From: Mangifera indica
Taxonomy: Eukaryota; Streptophyta; Magnoliopsida; Sapindales; Anacardiaceae
Length of the DNA stretch: 64,000 nucleotides
Assembly: GCF_011075055.1 (NCBI RefSeq)
Contig: NC_058152.1
Coordinates: forward strand, 11,833,228 to 11,897,227
Reading direction: 5' to 3'
A program made the translations under genes and the position numbers. Positions 12,187 through 23,652 of this stretch are shown piece by piece (position 1 is the stretch's first letter; each line of letters opens with the position of its first letter). The notes beneath the pieces are model-generated. The model had not been told where the DNA came from. It was given only the letters and a program-made list of their open reading frames with translations, and ran no database searches.

Positions 12187-12440
12187 CAGTTGTAGGCCTA
12201 TCCATCGCTTGTATATTTCTGAATAAGGACACCATCTATCTAAAATTTCAAACAATTTCAGAAAATTCTCCCATTGTTCATGTTCCTCGTAGCAATTTAG
12301 ATAGTACTTCAAACAGTCATTAAAAGAGCAATTTACAGTATTCAATTTCTGGTCTCTATCCATTAATCTTGTTTATCTTCTCAAATCATCATCTTTGACA
12401 TACAATAAAGTCACTCCACATATTTGTTCAAAATATTATG
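12187..12440 (-). pseudogene. TNL C-terminal exon fragment
   Basis: The minus strand reads CGVTLLYVKDDDLRR, then a stop, then a frame continuing LNTVNCSFNDCLKYYLNCYE and an end RWCPYSEIYKRWIG. The KCGVTLLYAK motif ends the post-LRR (C-JID type) domain of TNL1 and TNL2. The further tail matches the inverted fragment at 62.8-63.05 kb, so it belongs to a related TNL with a longer C-terminus. The TIR, NB-ARC and LRR are absent upstream: at higher coordinates the sequence passes directly into the FRL-A flank. It is the residue of a deleted receptor gene. Confidence 0.65.
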
Positions 12441-12449
12441 ATTTTATAT

Positions 12450-13204
12450 ACAATAATTAAGTAACAATTAAACCTTCTCCAACAATAAAGGATGTTTCAC
12501 GTGATCTTTTTCATCAAGTCAATTGTTAAATTCGACATGAATTACTTAACACTAATTTTTTAAAGACCTTATTAACACATTAATGCATATCATGAAATCT
12601 AGATTATAACTTGATAAAAAAGGTAAATGGCATTGTCGCTTCTATTTTTATTTTGTCCTATATTCCTTTCGTTTTCTAAACATCCAAGAGGGAAGGGAAT
12701 ATTTGCACCTACATTTCCACCCCAATACACATACAAGTGAGAGTTTATCTAAACCCTTGGGCAAATAAAATTCATGATACAACAAAGAAGCCCCAACAAT
12801 AAACTTTAACACTATACAACCATATAATGTACTGTTATATATAAAAATAAACAAGACAGAGCCCAACAGGTCATAATCATAAGTATATGAAATAAATGTA
12901 GAACAAGTCCAAACATTATAATGAATGACTGTACACTAGAAGCACAAATCCAAAAATGTAAAGGAAAGAAAAGGAAGAGAACAGAAAAGATGATCTTTCA
13001 ACCAATTTGCCTGTTAATTGAAAGGTTGCTAAATCATATATCAATAAAAAGAATATTCATTAGAGTCATTCACTAAGGATCAATGGAGATCGCACCAAAA
13101 CAAAAGCATTGAAAAGGTAATAACTTAGCATATCAACGGGAGAGTTCGCCTCAGTCAGGGAAAATGTTATTCACTCACAAATAAATTCTCTACACATTCA
13201 TTAA
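12450..13204. repeat. Duplicated spacer, homologous to about 41210-41637
   Basis: From about 12640 this segment matches 41210-41637 closely, including the phrase caccaaaacaaaagcattg (13093 and 41570). It is part of the duplication that also carries the FRL and TNL copies. Short open frames in it are not conserved as proteins. Confidence 0.5.
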
Positions 13205-13826
13205 GGTTGCACACAAATCATGCATTTGATAACTACATCTTGGGGATAAAAGCATATTCTTTGATCAATTGTTTTCCTCCATATGCTTCCCTGTCAAATA
13301 AAATGTTGCATCTTGCTCACGAGTGCACGACAGATCAGAAAACAGGCAGAACAAGCCTACGATGTTCAGTTTGCTCTTTGTTTCTCAAAGTGTTGACGTC
13401 TACCAAAACCTCCACCCCTTTTCTTATCAGATTTCGACCTCTCCAGTTGTTCAGTCCTTTTCTGAAGTGGATCAAGAGGATAGTCAGGTTCAAGCCTCTA
13501 CTCTTGGACACAACTAACTACACCTTTCAAAGCAGCAAGTTCCTGTGCATTTACATCAATCTGTATTGAAAAGAAAATTCTCATTTTGCATTTAGTTACA
13601 GTGGAATTTCCGAGAATCAGTCACTCATTATGCTTTAGTATGAAAATTAAAATGTGCACTAGTATCTCCACCCGAACTCACACCCTTTCCCTGTGAGTTT
13701 CTCCTTCAAATCTTTAAGTATGTCTTCAAGAGGGGAACAGGGGGAAAGCTTTCAGTAAGCTGAAGGCATGAATGAAATCTACGGCATCAATTTGTTTCCC
13801 GCCATTAACCGAGGACTCAACAACCC
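13205..13826 (-). pseudogene. FRIGIDA-like pseudogene, copy A (last two exons)
   Basis: The penultimate exon starts at 13826 after CTGTACAG and encodes VVESSVNGGKQIDAVDFIHA, a hallmark FRL segment. A one-base loss after HAF shifts the frame and brings a stop. The donor at about 13652 reads CATTT where copy B has CAGGT, so it is lost. The last exon starts at 13560 and reads IDVNAQELAALKGVVSCVQE, a TAG stop, then RLEPDYPLDPLQKRTEQLER, matching FRL (ALKAVI-C---H-LE-EYPLDPLQKR--QLE). The C-terminal YPHAGP...QPYM region is mostly gone. A homologous copy sits at 42783-43494 and both lie 3' of a TNL, so this is an inherited part of the module. Confidence 0.7.
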
Positions 13827-14128
13827 CTGTACAGAGAGTGAAGCTAGATGATTAGCAAATTTCACATCAAATTATTTCTCCAAGTTATGCCAAGCAGCAA
13901 TGGATATAACACCTAATTAATTACTAGTTATGCCGAACAGCCTGAGATAAAGCCAACCCGAAAACACACTGAATAACATTTAAAAAAAGGCACTTCAACA
14001 TTCTGTAATAGAGAACTACAAAGCATAGACCACGAATGTAAATTGCCGAAAGTTAGCCAAATAGTTCAGAAGGGAACATAAAGTAAGCTTTACCTTGAAA
14101 CTATTAAACTACTATGCGGTAAGCCAAA

Positions 14129-14323
14129 TCATCTATAAAGAATACCATAGGAAAAAGTTCCAAGATCAGGCATATCGTGAAGATTAGGCAAACAAAAAGC
14201 CCTAGAAATGGAGTAAATTTCCTCTGGAAGCAACACTTGCTTTATTAAATTTGCACAACCATCAGCCATCCCTTTACCATATGAGAAAGGGACACGGGGA
14301 CATAAAAGGGATCTTATCAGCAT
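14129..14323 (-). other. Conserved open stretch, unrecognised (also at 43986-44171)
   Basis: A 64-codon open frame contains GKGMADGCANLIKQVLLPEE and ISRAFCLPNLHDMPDLGTFS. The paralogous copy at 43986-44171 keeps most of it but lacks about three residues in frame. It lies just upstream of the recognisable FRL exons on the same strand and could be a divergent or unrelated exon; I cannot assign it. In-frame conservation between copies is weak evidence of former coding. Confidence 0.3.
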
Positions 14324-14371
14324 GTTTTGACCTAAAATATTATAAGCTCAGGGATTTTGTACTTACATTAC

Positions 14372-16296
14372 TGTAACATCCCTCCCTAGAAGTGCTGCCT
14401 TCTGAAGGAAAAAGTTACGAATTAATATCCGGAGCATTTATTTTAAAACAAATTTTAAAATGAACTCGTCGCTAAAAGTGTTCCCAAATTATTCTGAGAA
14501 AACTAAAAATTTGGAAGCGAACAAAAGATGTATATATCCCATATGAAAACTCATCTGAAAACATTTGAAATCATAGAGTAATCATGTACATGCCCCTAGA
14601 TACAATTGTACAATTATCTGAATAGGGTCAAAAGTCAACAATATCATATGCATGCAACAAAAATCATAGATAACTTGGCCTAGCCCGGACCTATCTTTGC
14701 TGACCTAACCCTGCCTCAAAACTACCTCGATCACTTGTACTTGCAATCATGAAAGAAAAGGAAGTGAGAGATAAGAACACTCAGTAAGGGGAAAGAATTA
14801 AATAAACTATTTGGAAGTTGACTACAGAGATTTGACACTTTTCTAAGTCACTCTCAAGACTCAATCTCACATCATAACCTCCTCAAGGAATCGAGGGGCT
14901 AATCTAGTTCATCCTTTACTATTTGGGTCACACTTTGTCTCATCTGGTGTCCATTTGATACTTTTTGGAAGTTGACTACAGGAATTTGAAACTTTTCTAA
15001 GCTCGAGCTCTCTTTCTTTTTCTCACTATACTATTTCTGAATCTGAATTGTACTCTACTATGAGCATACTCTACTGCGAGCAGACACTACTACCGATCTA
15101 TGTCTTACTACGGATGTGTCCTACTGTGGATGTGCCTTACTATGGGTGGTGTAGCGTAAAGTGCCCTCTCATAGTTCGTAGCATGCATGTGTGCGTTATC
15201 TCTTACTAATCTTGCTTTTATTTAAAACTATCCATAATCCACCAGACCATACTCTTGGGATGACCCCTGAATCCTGAGCCTCAAATTCTTTTTCCTATTT
15301 TTCTTTCTTTTCTTGTTCTCTCCTTTCTTTCCTTTCTTTCCTTTCCTTTCTTTCTTTTCTTCCTTTTCTTTTTCTCCTCCTCTTCTTTCTTTTTTTCTTT
15401 CCAAAAACTATAAAATACTGTTCATTAGATTGTTGATTTGGTAGAGTAGTTTTTTTTTTTCAAGCAATGTAACATTCCCAACAATCTCTAATCACATAAG
15501 CTATAGATCATTGAAAAGAAGATTCACAAAGCTTTTGAACCAGTTATAATAACACTCATGATTCATCAAATAAAGTAGTCAAAATATGGGACGAAATCAG
15601 TGGCAAAACTGTAAATATTTTTCAACTCTCTGTCATGAACAAAGTCACACACATAGATACCCCAAATAGGAAAACAACCTCTCTTAACTTCAAAATCATC
15701 ATTTATAACATAGAGAAAAGGAACCAAACGCATAAAATATGAAACATATCAAGAATGATTCCACTTACCTTATTTCAAGCTAATCTTCTCAAGTTGGCTC
15801 CCTCCTCTTTGTCTTACCTCTTTTATCACCAAAACCACCTTAAATCAACACCAAAACACACTAAAATATTCATATAACATACATCTAATATATATATAAA
15901 CATAGGTAAGGGGAAAAGAAGGAGATCTTTTAGTTACCAAGGCCTCCAAAGTGTTTTCTCTTTTTTTCTTTTCTTACTTTTCTTTCAAAACCCTTCAAAT
16001 CATCCACTTTCCTTCCAAAAACAAAGAAAAAGCATGAAGAAGGCCGCTCTCTTCTGGAAGAGATGGGAGAAGATGATGGAAAAAGGCATAAAGTTCTCTT
16101 TTTTGTTTTTTTCTCTCTTTATATATATACATACTTTTTAATATAGATATATATCTATATATACATCTTTGTCTTTTTGCAATTGTTTTATATAGATATA
16201 CACCAACACACATTTGAACATATTTATTTAAAGCTGGAATGTCTCAAAGCAAGGCCGAAAGACATAAATACCCCTGGAACGTACCTGAGTATTGCA
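14372..16296. mobile_element. Solo LTR or LTR-like element with 5-bp TSD
   Basis: Begins TGTAACATCC at 14372 and ends GAGTATTGCA at 16296, flanked on both sides by ATTAC (14367-14371 and 16297-16301). The paralogous module 2 joins the flanking sequences without this segment (about 44195), apart from some 40 bp also missing there. No gag or pol is recognisable, so a solo LTR, LARD or other non-autonomous element fits. Inside are a degenerate ~16-bp repeat (CTACGGATGTG and variants, about 15050-15170) and a long pyrimidine tract (about 15295-15420). Confidence 0.55.
15295..15420. repeat. CT-rich low-complexity tract
   Basis: More than 100 bases made almost only of C and T (tttctttcctttctttcc and similar), inside the LTR-like element. 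Confidence 0.8.
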
Positions 16297-16812
16297 ATTA
16301 CCTTTTCTATAACAACATTTCAACCTTCAAGTTTCAATCGTTTATGAGATCTTTCATCAATCTCATAAAAATATAATGAATATTTCCATTAATAATAACA
16401 ATAATACCAATATCAGCATAGCCTTATGTAATTTCTACATATGACAAATTGAGTGACACAATACCGTTTTCCATAGGCTATGGGTTGAGATCACTGTATA
16501 ATCATTCTCTCTAAAATAAAAAGCAAAAAATAATAATCAAAATCTTAATCATATGAAGTTATTGACATGTTGAGTTATGAACAATAACTTGATAAAACAA
16601 TTTAAACGTATAAGACACCTTTCATGCTTAACATATAAATCACATATTTGTAACGAAAGGGAAATGATTTAGAAATAACTAGAGGAAACAATTAAAGGTT
16701 AGGTTACAAAAAAATAAAAGAAAGGATACCTTGCAAAATGTTTATTGTTGTAACTCCAAAAAACAAGGCCGGGGAAAAATGTCATATCTCTGTCCACTCT
16801 TGCATCTCTTCT

Positions 16813-17265
16813 CTAATCATTATTTTTGGCATATAACAAAGTCAATCCACATTTTTTCACCTGGCCTTGAACCATACCATTCTTAGTTGCATGTTTAATG
16901 AAGAACTCAACAACACCCTGACTATTCGAATTTACCCAGTAGTTCTTAAAGAACTTATAACTTATGAATACATGATCTGATTCAATAACATCCTCACCTT
17001 CAAGAAACTGATGCCCATCGTTAATTAAAAAAAGACCAGAAACAACCTTTCCATTAATAATCAGGCGAAATCCAACATGGTAATTTCCAAGTTGTTGATA
17101 GTCTTGTAATGATACAACAGCATAGAAAGCGAAACCAACTATGTTATCATTGACCCAACCTTTTGGAAACTCTACAAAAGATTCATTACTTTTTAAGTCA
17201 AAATGCTTTGGAATTTCGCATCCAGGGTAAAAAAAGCACGTCATTGGCCAACGAGAAGAGATATC
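16813..17265 (-). CDS. TNL1 exon 5: post-LRR C-terminal domain
   Basis: 150 residues starting after the acceptor CATGCAG. The motif FFYPGCEIPKHFDLKS and the end KKCGLTLLYAKN identify the C-terminal jelly-roll (C-JID or PL) domain found after LRRs in TNLs, where it helps bind ligand. It ends earlier than TNL2 because TTG became TAG. Confidence 0.85.
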   Translation of the reverse strand, partial: DISSRWPMTCFFYPGCEIPKHFDLKSNESFVEFPKGWVNDNIVGFAFYAVVSLQDYQQLGNYHVGFRLIINGKVVSGLFLINDGHQFLEGEDVIESDHVFISYKFFKNYWVNSNSQGVVEFFIKHATKNGMVQGQVKKCGLTLLYAKNND

Positions 17266-20200
17266 CTGCATGTACATTAGCAGTCCATTTAATACTATAT
17301 ATTTTAATATTATGTCATAAGAAACTCTATATTCATAAATCAATAATCCGAGTAAGATTTTTAGATATAAAATATTTTGATTAAAGAGTTATCAACTTTG
17401 TCTTAGATTAAGACTACATAGTATTTCATTATATCAAATAAAAATAATTAAATATATTAATTATTTAGTTAACAATAGTAAGTTTATATGTATAAGAATA
17501 TTATATAATAAGATAGCTATGTTTTAAATGTAATTTTGTATAATATAATTTAAAGTTAAGATATCATGAGAATAGTAAATTCAATAGTATGTTGAGAATA
17601 AAAGTGTGAGAATTACAAATTGGTGGAATTGTTTATTATTGTAAAGAATATTGTGGTGTTAAAATGGTTTTTATAAATTGATGGACACATCTTATGTTTT
17701 TCAAAACAAATGGTGGTTTTTGGTTAATAATGTAAAATGGTGAGTTTCAACCAAATCAGATTGTTCTATAATAAATGATAGAGAATTATGAAAAAAGTAG
17801 AAGTTTCACTTAGGCTTTCAATTTCCTTTCCTATTCTTGATTTTTTGTTTTCTCTTTCATCAAAACCTACATTCTTCTTTCATCAAATTTGTTCTAGATA
17901 GTTTAATTCAATATAATCTTTAATTAATCTTTAATTCAAAATCACTCTATCACAAGACGACAAATTATCTATATATTTAATAGTATACTCAATATTGAGT
18001 ATATATAGTTTTATTGTTTTGTAATTACCCTTCTAAATACTTCTCCCTTAAAATTTTTGTATACACAAGAAGCTAATTAATCTTTTCTTGAGATTATATT
18101 GAATTAAATTTCCACTAGTTTCGTAATTCAACATCATTAGGTGTGTATTGTCTGAAAAATTCCATCAAAATGATGAAAATAAAGGGACTTATGTTTAAGG
18201 GGAGATGTTTTGTATCAAAGTGTGAGAAGTGCAAGGTGATGGATTAGTTTGTAATGGTACTTAAGTGTTAGAATAGCAAAGTGGGGTATCTAATTGAAAT
18301 TAAATCAAAACGGTGAGTTTTATTCAAAACTCATCGTTTCATTATAGCACAAACAGAAAGAAGAAAGCCTAGCCACTTTGTTCAAGCATCGTTTCTTTTC
18401 CAAGTTTCAATCAAAAAATCAAAGAGAGATGGATTGCATTATTATGAAATTTGAATTTAATATATATATATATAGTAGTCCAGACTTATCGTATTCAATC
18501 TAATATAATTTTAAAAACTTAGTGCAATCCAATACAACGTACCAAATGCACCCAAAAAAATCTCAAATAAGCAAGACACCACAAAGATAGGGCTATTTGT
18601 TAAGTTTATATAAATTAAAATTTTAATTTACACGTCTTACTGTTAAAATGAAATATGTATACTCATATTTAATTTTTAAGTATTTTGAATGGGATATTAA
18701 AAGTTATAATGTTTGAAGATTCAAAATTTATAAAAAAATGAATTGACATAAAAAGAAAACAGAAAAAGTGAGGGAGATAAACTTACTTTACGACGATAAA
18801 ATCGATAGTATGAACTTCTCTCAAAATTCAAGAGAGCATCTGCCAGCTCAAATTTTAATTTGAAACAATTGAAGAAGTTGATGTGCGCAATAGAAGAATC
18901 CTTACATAGGAAATTTGATATTGATTCAAGAGATACGCAATTCACTACACTAATTTCCTCTAGACTGCTTGGAAGCTCCGGTAAGTGTTTAAGCCTGTGG
19001 CAATTGCATAAATAAAGACTTCGCAGGTTAGAGAGGTCTTTGATGCTCTCTGGTAGCGTCTCCAAATTGTTTTGGCCAAGATTTAAATATTCAAGTGAGA
19101 ATAATTGGCCAATATTGTTGGGTAACACTTCGATGCAACAATCAATCAGGTGTAGCGTTGTCATTCTTTGGAAGACAAATAAATCGACGAGTGGGATACC
19201 CAATCGCTTCTGCATCTTACATCTTGTCAAAGATAATATCTTCAGGTTGACCAAACTTATCATAAATGTTGGTATTTCTGCAAAAGAAATTTCCTCCAGT
19301 ACCAGTTTCTCCAGAGTTTGTAAATTTCCCATGTCATTAGGCAATCTGTCAAGTTTGAAACAACCCGAAAGATAAAGACTTTTAAGAGATTTCAACTCAC
19401 CAATACTATTTGGTAATCTCTCAAGCTTTGAACATTCTCTAAGACTCAATCTTACTAGTCTAAATAAATGCCCTATTGATGGAAATTCTTTAATGGTAGT
19501 TCCATCTAGATATAAATTTTCCACTGTACTAGGGAGATATGAAACTTTTTTGAGATTTGAGCAGTTGGAGAGATTAACTTCTCGAAGAGATTGGCAATTA
19601 GAACTAATTGGAAGATTATCAAAGCTTTCGCATCCTTGTAGATTCAAGATAACAAGTTTATGGAGATTATGGATGGATGAGAAACCCTCAAGCAAATTTG
19701 TACAATATGTTAGAATCAAACTCTCAAGATTTGGCATAAGTGAAAAATCTGGTATTCTGCGTAGATGCTTAGAGTAACTAAGGTCAATATATTTCAAATT
19801 AAGAAGAACCTGTCAAAAAAGGAAAAAATTAAATTAAATGAAGTAAAGCTAGAAACATAACTAACTTACAAAAAAAATTACAATTTAAGGCATACAAAAA
19901 AAAGAAAGCAATATAAAAGTTAACAAATACCTGGTTACCAGTCCAGAGTTTTTTAACTTTGCTTTCAGGCATGTAAAGTGCAACAAGGTTCTTTGCATTA
20001 AAATTTGGCGGCAATGATTTGTCAAGATATCCATGAAAGCAAAAGTGCCTTATCTCATAGAAATCAAACTTAAGTTTCTCAAAACCATGCACCTTTCCAT
20101 CATTGGAGTTTTCTCTTTTCAACCATCTCAAGATACGACGCAATGCAGAGGAATCAGATTCAGGCACCTTCTTTCCATGTTGAGACCTATAAAATTTCAA

Positions 20201-22760
20201 GAATCGTAGATTTTGCATGTTGTTGAAAACTTCACGATTTAAATGCAACTCTTCTACTTTAGACATATCCAAGCATATGCTTCGAATTGCTCTAGTTCCC
20301 TGGTAACACAAGCATATTGGTGAAAAGTCAATTTGAAATTGCTTAATTACATCAATTCTTAGGTAATTTACTCTCAAATATATTTCTTTTCAGAAAATGT
20401 AAATAAAAAATTAATAGATGTGTCATTACCACCCTATACCAAATAATTTAATTCCCAATGATAACTGAAAGTAAATATTCTACTAGCAAATATTTTATTA
20501 TAATTTATATATAAAATAGAAATAAAAAATTAGTGTTTTGACTCTTACCGTATTATTCTTCAATACTGAAAATATATCATCATGATCGCACAACCGACTA
20601 CGTTCGCCAGGATTATCAATTGATTCTTGCCGAACAATTTCTCTACCCATTTCTTCAAGTAAATCATGCATTGTTATGGTGTCATATGAAGTAGTTATAA
20701 GACACCTTTCAATGAGAACATTTATACAAATATAAGCGTCTAAGTTACGATCATTCAAGATTGCTTCTACAAAATCTCTTTTACACCCTTTAAAAAAACG
20801 TGCAATATCCAAAAATACACACTTCTGTTTATCATCTAATCCTTCGTAACTTATTTTTAACACTTTTTGGACATCCACAGGAGGACTTGTTTTCAAGTTT
20901 TCTAATACACTTTCCCATTCTCTCTTTGTCCTAGTGAATAGAAAAGAACCTAAAACTTCAAGAGCTAGTGGAAGACCTTTAGCATAATCTACTACTTCAA
21001 ATGATAGCTTGATATAATCTTCTGTTGGAGGGTTTCCTCTAAAGGCATGTAGGGCAAAAAGTTGAAAAGCATCATCAGGAGATAACTTTGTCATCTCATG
21101 AATGTGATCCACTTCACAATTTCTTAGCACATGTTTATCCCTTGACGTTATAATGATTCGATTGTATGAATCCAACTCACCAAAAATTGCCATTAAACAT
21201 TGCATTTGATTTAAATTCGTTACATCATCAAATACAATAAGAACTTTTTTTCTACTAATAAGACTTCTTCTTGTGAAGGTGAATCTATGATTGAGATGTT
21301 CATCCTCTAAAACTGCAGAACTCAGTTTTTGGCATAAGTCATTTAGTCCCCCACTTTTTTCTGATTCTTCTCTAATATTTGAAATGAAGTAAGATTCTTC
21401 AAATTGTTTAGAGATTTTTTTAAATATAGCATCAGCAAGAGTAGTTTTTCCTATGCCCCCGATGCCCCAAATTCCTAGCTTGCAAACACCCTTTGAACAT
21501 AATAAATTTTCAATCTCTTCGATTGATGACTCTAGTCCAACTAGGTATTTGGAAGGAATAACAGAGGAGTTGTAATCCAATTTCTTCCATACATCGTTGA
21601 CAAGATCTTTTATCAGTGTTGTCTCATTCCTAAAAGTAAAAAATAAATAATTAAATGATATGATACTAAAATTAAATGACTAAAAACGAAATAAAGAAAT
21701 ATAACATAATCATTGAATACAAATTTTTAAAATGTAAGATTGGCATGAAGAAGAACTGCATCATGACATGAACTCAAGTTCATTTCTCAGTGGCACAAAA
21801 TTTTTGATTCAAATATAATTTGATCATCACTTTCTAAATCCTAAAAACCTGTACAACTTATCAATGCTAAAATTCAATTCAATTCTCGGAAAAAATGAAA
21901 TAATCAGTAAGAATGTATTCAATAGTATATCTTATTTAGATAGTAATTAGCTGTCATTCAAAAAGGTAAAACTGACCGTTCGTCTCAATTGATAGTGTTT
22001 GTGTTAAGTCTTTCTGTGTTTTGGGTCAAAAGACACAACAAGAACCCAACCAAAATTAGCATAGTATAAAATATAATATCAAACCTCTAATTGATTATTA
22101 TTTTGACCATCTGAATCTGTTTCCAGTAAATCTGGAAAAGATAATAAAAATAGAAAACAGATGGAACTGCTGTGTGTAAGATTATTCCATTAAAATTGGT
22201 AATTTGTAGCTTCAAAGTACTTACCAAAAAAAAAGATTATTACATAAAAACATTGATAAAAAAATTTGCAGTTACCTAGAGTTCTTTGAATCATAACCAG
22301 AAATGCTGGCTGCATCCCTCAAAGCAGTCCTCCATCTCTGCAACATTTCTGAATCATCCATAAAACGCTTTTCAAGCTCAGCAAATGCTTTCCCAAAATC
22401 CCCAGTTTGATTCCTGACATCAGATGGATCTACTTGATAGAAGACTGGTATTACGATCTGATCATACGTGTTCTTACATTTAACAATCTCTTCAAGTTCT
22501 TTGAGACACCATCTGGAGGAAGCGTAACCTTTAGAGAAAATGATAACCGAGATCTTTGAATGTTCAATTGCCTTCAAAAGAGAGGGAGAAATTTCTTCTC
22601 CTCTATTAAGCTTATCATCAATGAAAGTTTTAATCTTTTTCTGACAAAAGGCTTCATACAGATGGCTGGTAATGTTTGTTCGGGTGTCCACACCATGGAA
22701 ACTAAGGAAAACCTCATGCTCTAGTTTAGGAGTAATGGAAGAAGAAGAAGAGGAAGCCAT
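16813..22760 (-). CDS. TNL1: TIR-NBS-LRR disease resistance protein, intact
   Basis: Five exons on the minus strand: 22760-22276, 21629-20549, 20299-19931, 19809-18787, 17265-16813. All borders have GT donors and AG acceptors and keep frame; total 3411 nt, 1136 residues plus stop. The start is the ATG at 22758-22760 (MASSSSSSITPKLEHEVFLS), chosen because TNL2 shares it and the TIR begins just after. Order: TIR (about 16-155), NB-ARC (about 190-480), linker and LRRs (about 520-970), C-terminal post-LRR domain (987-1136). All nucleotide-binding motifs are present. Such proteins sense pathogen effectors; their TIR hydrolyses NAD to signal through EDS1. Oddities: FLSFHGVDTR where FLSFRGEDTR is usual, and a TAG (16813-16815) about 20 residues before the TNL2 stop. 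Intron 4 (1.5 kb) carries an old LTR-type insertion. The recognised effector cannot be inferred. Confidence 0.88.
17590..18300 (-). mobile_element. Old LTR-type insertion in TNL1 intron 4 (TRIM-like)
   Basis: Two similar starts, TGTTGAGAATAAAAGTGTGA (17590) and TGTTTTGTATCAAAGTGTGA (18206). The second is preceded by a polypurine-tract-like TTAAGGGGAGA (18195-18205). These look like a 5' and a 3' LTR in plus orientation with no coding sequence between, as in miniature (TRIM) retrotransposons. The same structure is at 45033 and 45663 in TNL2, so it entered before the TNLs duplicated. The right end is eroded. The strand given is that of the host intron. Confidence 0.4.
18787..19809 (-). CDS. TNL1 exon 4: leucine-rich repeats
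   Basis: 341 codons with about ten LRRs of the plant TNL type (L--L-LS-C-NL---P). Examples are LKYIDLSYSKHLRRIPDFS, KLVILNLQGCESFDNLP and LKSLYLSGCFKLDRLPNDMG. The solenoid usually determines effector or guard specificity. TNL2 exon 4 is 1047 nt and differs at many LRR positions, so recognition surfaces have diverged. Confidence 0.88.
19931..20299 (-). CDS. TNL1 exon 3: NBS-LRR linker
   Basis: 123 codons. It starts GTRAIRSICLDMSKVEELHL, the typical opening of this TNL exon (G-T--I--I-LD), and ends VALYMPESKVKKLWTGNQ, leading into the first LRRs. The acceptor is CAG at 20302-20300; the same site is mutated in TNL2. Confidence 0.85.
20549..21629 (-). CDS. TNL1 exon 2: NB-ARC domain
   Basis: Residues 162-522. 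P-loop GIWGIGGIGKTTLA (Lys223 binds nucleotide), kinase-2 KVLIVFDDV, RNBS-B RIIITSRDK, GLPLAL (KGLPLALEVLGSFL) and MHD (TITMHDLLEEMGREIV) are all present in the expected order. The exon is 1081 nt, exactly as long as exon 2 of TNL2. The acceptor is TTTTAG and the donor GTAAGA. Confidence 0.9.
22276..22760 (-). CDS. TNL1 exon 1: TIR domain
   Basis: Residues 1-161. After a serine-rich start come EVFLSFHGVDTRTNITSHLY, EISPSLLKAIEHSKISVIIF and SKGYASSRWCLKELEEI. Glu88 in WCLKEL is the expected catalytic glutamate of plant TIR NADases. The donor is GTAACT after TCTAG. His22 and Val24 replace the usual Arg and Glu of the FRGEDTR motif. Confidence 0.88.
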
Positions 22761-22990
22761 TAACTGCTGCAAGTGATGAGAGGTACTTCGCATAAACAAG
22801 GAAGGCTAAACTAAAACATCAGCTAATTGAGTAATTGAGCTATATTCCAATATATCTAAGTCTTTTTCATCTCTTTTCCGGGAAGATGGTCGGCCTTTTT
22901 CTTCTTTGCTTTATCTGGTTTCCAGGAACATGCCCTGTCTTTCGTCTTTTTGACTTGGACTTTTAGACCCGTGAACATTACGCTGCCCTC
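22761..22990 (-). promoter_or_regulatory. Conserved 5' flank of TNL1
   Basis: This stretch upstream of the TNL1 start is nearly the same as 50691-50920 upstream of TNL2, and a shorter version recurs at 24383-24450. It includes a repeated TTGAGTAATTGAG phrase and pyrimidine-rich blocks. It probably holds the promoter and 5' leader; no precise TATA box or start can be assigned. Confidence 0.4.
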
Positions 22991-23050
22991 TGATTTCAAG
23001 CAAGTTGCCTTGCCTTTTTCCTTTTTAATTTTTTTCGGCTAAATAACGAT

Positions 23051-23515
23051 CCCCCACCCAAGTTTAAAGAAATGACAATTTTTATCTATAAGTTTTAAAA
23101 AGCATAAATTCTCACTGATCATCCCCTTTTATTAATAATCTGTTAAAGTTTTCTTTAAATAATTATTTTATATTTTTATTAAAATTACAAAATTGTTATT
23201 ACCACTTACTATAAACGTAAAACTACAAATATATTGTTAACAATTTAAAAAGTTACCACTTAAACTCTTACAAAATATTAAAATTTTAAAATATTATATT
23301 TTCATTTTTGAAACTATTTAATGGTATATTAAAGTTTTAAACTTTTAAAAACATGCTTGAACTTTTTCAATTTTTTTAAAAGAAAAAACCTTAAAATTTT
23401 TATTAAGAACTCTAGTAACTTAATAAATTATAGTGTATCCCATAAACTTATGAAAAGGGAAAATAAAAAAAATAAGAGGGGAAGTTGAAAATAGAGAGAA
23501 CACGAGAAAAAACTT

Positions 23516-23546
<31 letters not shown>

Positions 23547-23652
23547 CTTATTACTCTTTCACTTAACGTAATTCATAGAATGTCAAGTGAAAATTCAATA
23601 TTTTGTAATTTAAAATATAAAAATATTCATTTCAATAAACCTTGGGTGAGAA
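23051..23652. mobile_element. MITE-like element with inverted ends
   Basis: Starts CCCACCCAAGTTT and ends AAACCTTGGGTGAG, near-perfect inverted termini. The interior is AT-rich and non-coding and includes a (TA)n run (23516-23541). The homologous element is at 25411-25820. Related right ends occur near 24836-24858 (aaccttgggtggg) and 54666. No TSD could be defined. Confidence 0.4.
23516..23541. repeat. (TA)n microsatellite
   Basis: A run of 13 TA units in the AT-rich spacer; likely length-polymorphic. Confidence 0.9.

Noticed and set aside
12648..12866. Similar minus frames at 12648-12866 and 41232-41477
   Set aside because: The DNA is duplicated, but the frames differ by indels, so the protein sequence is not conserved.
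15995..16213. 72-codon minus frame
   Set aside because: Low-complexity Lys/Tyr-rich translation of AT-rich sequence inside the LTR-like element.
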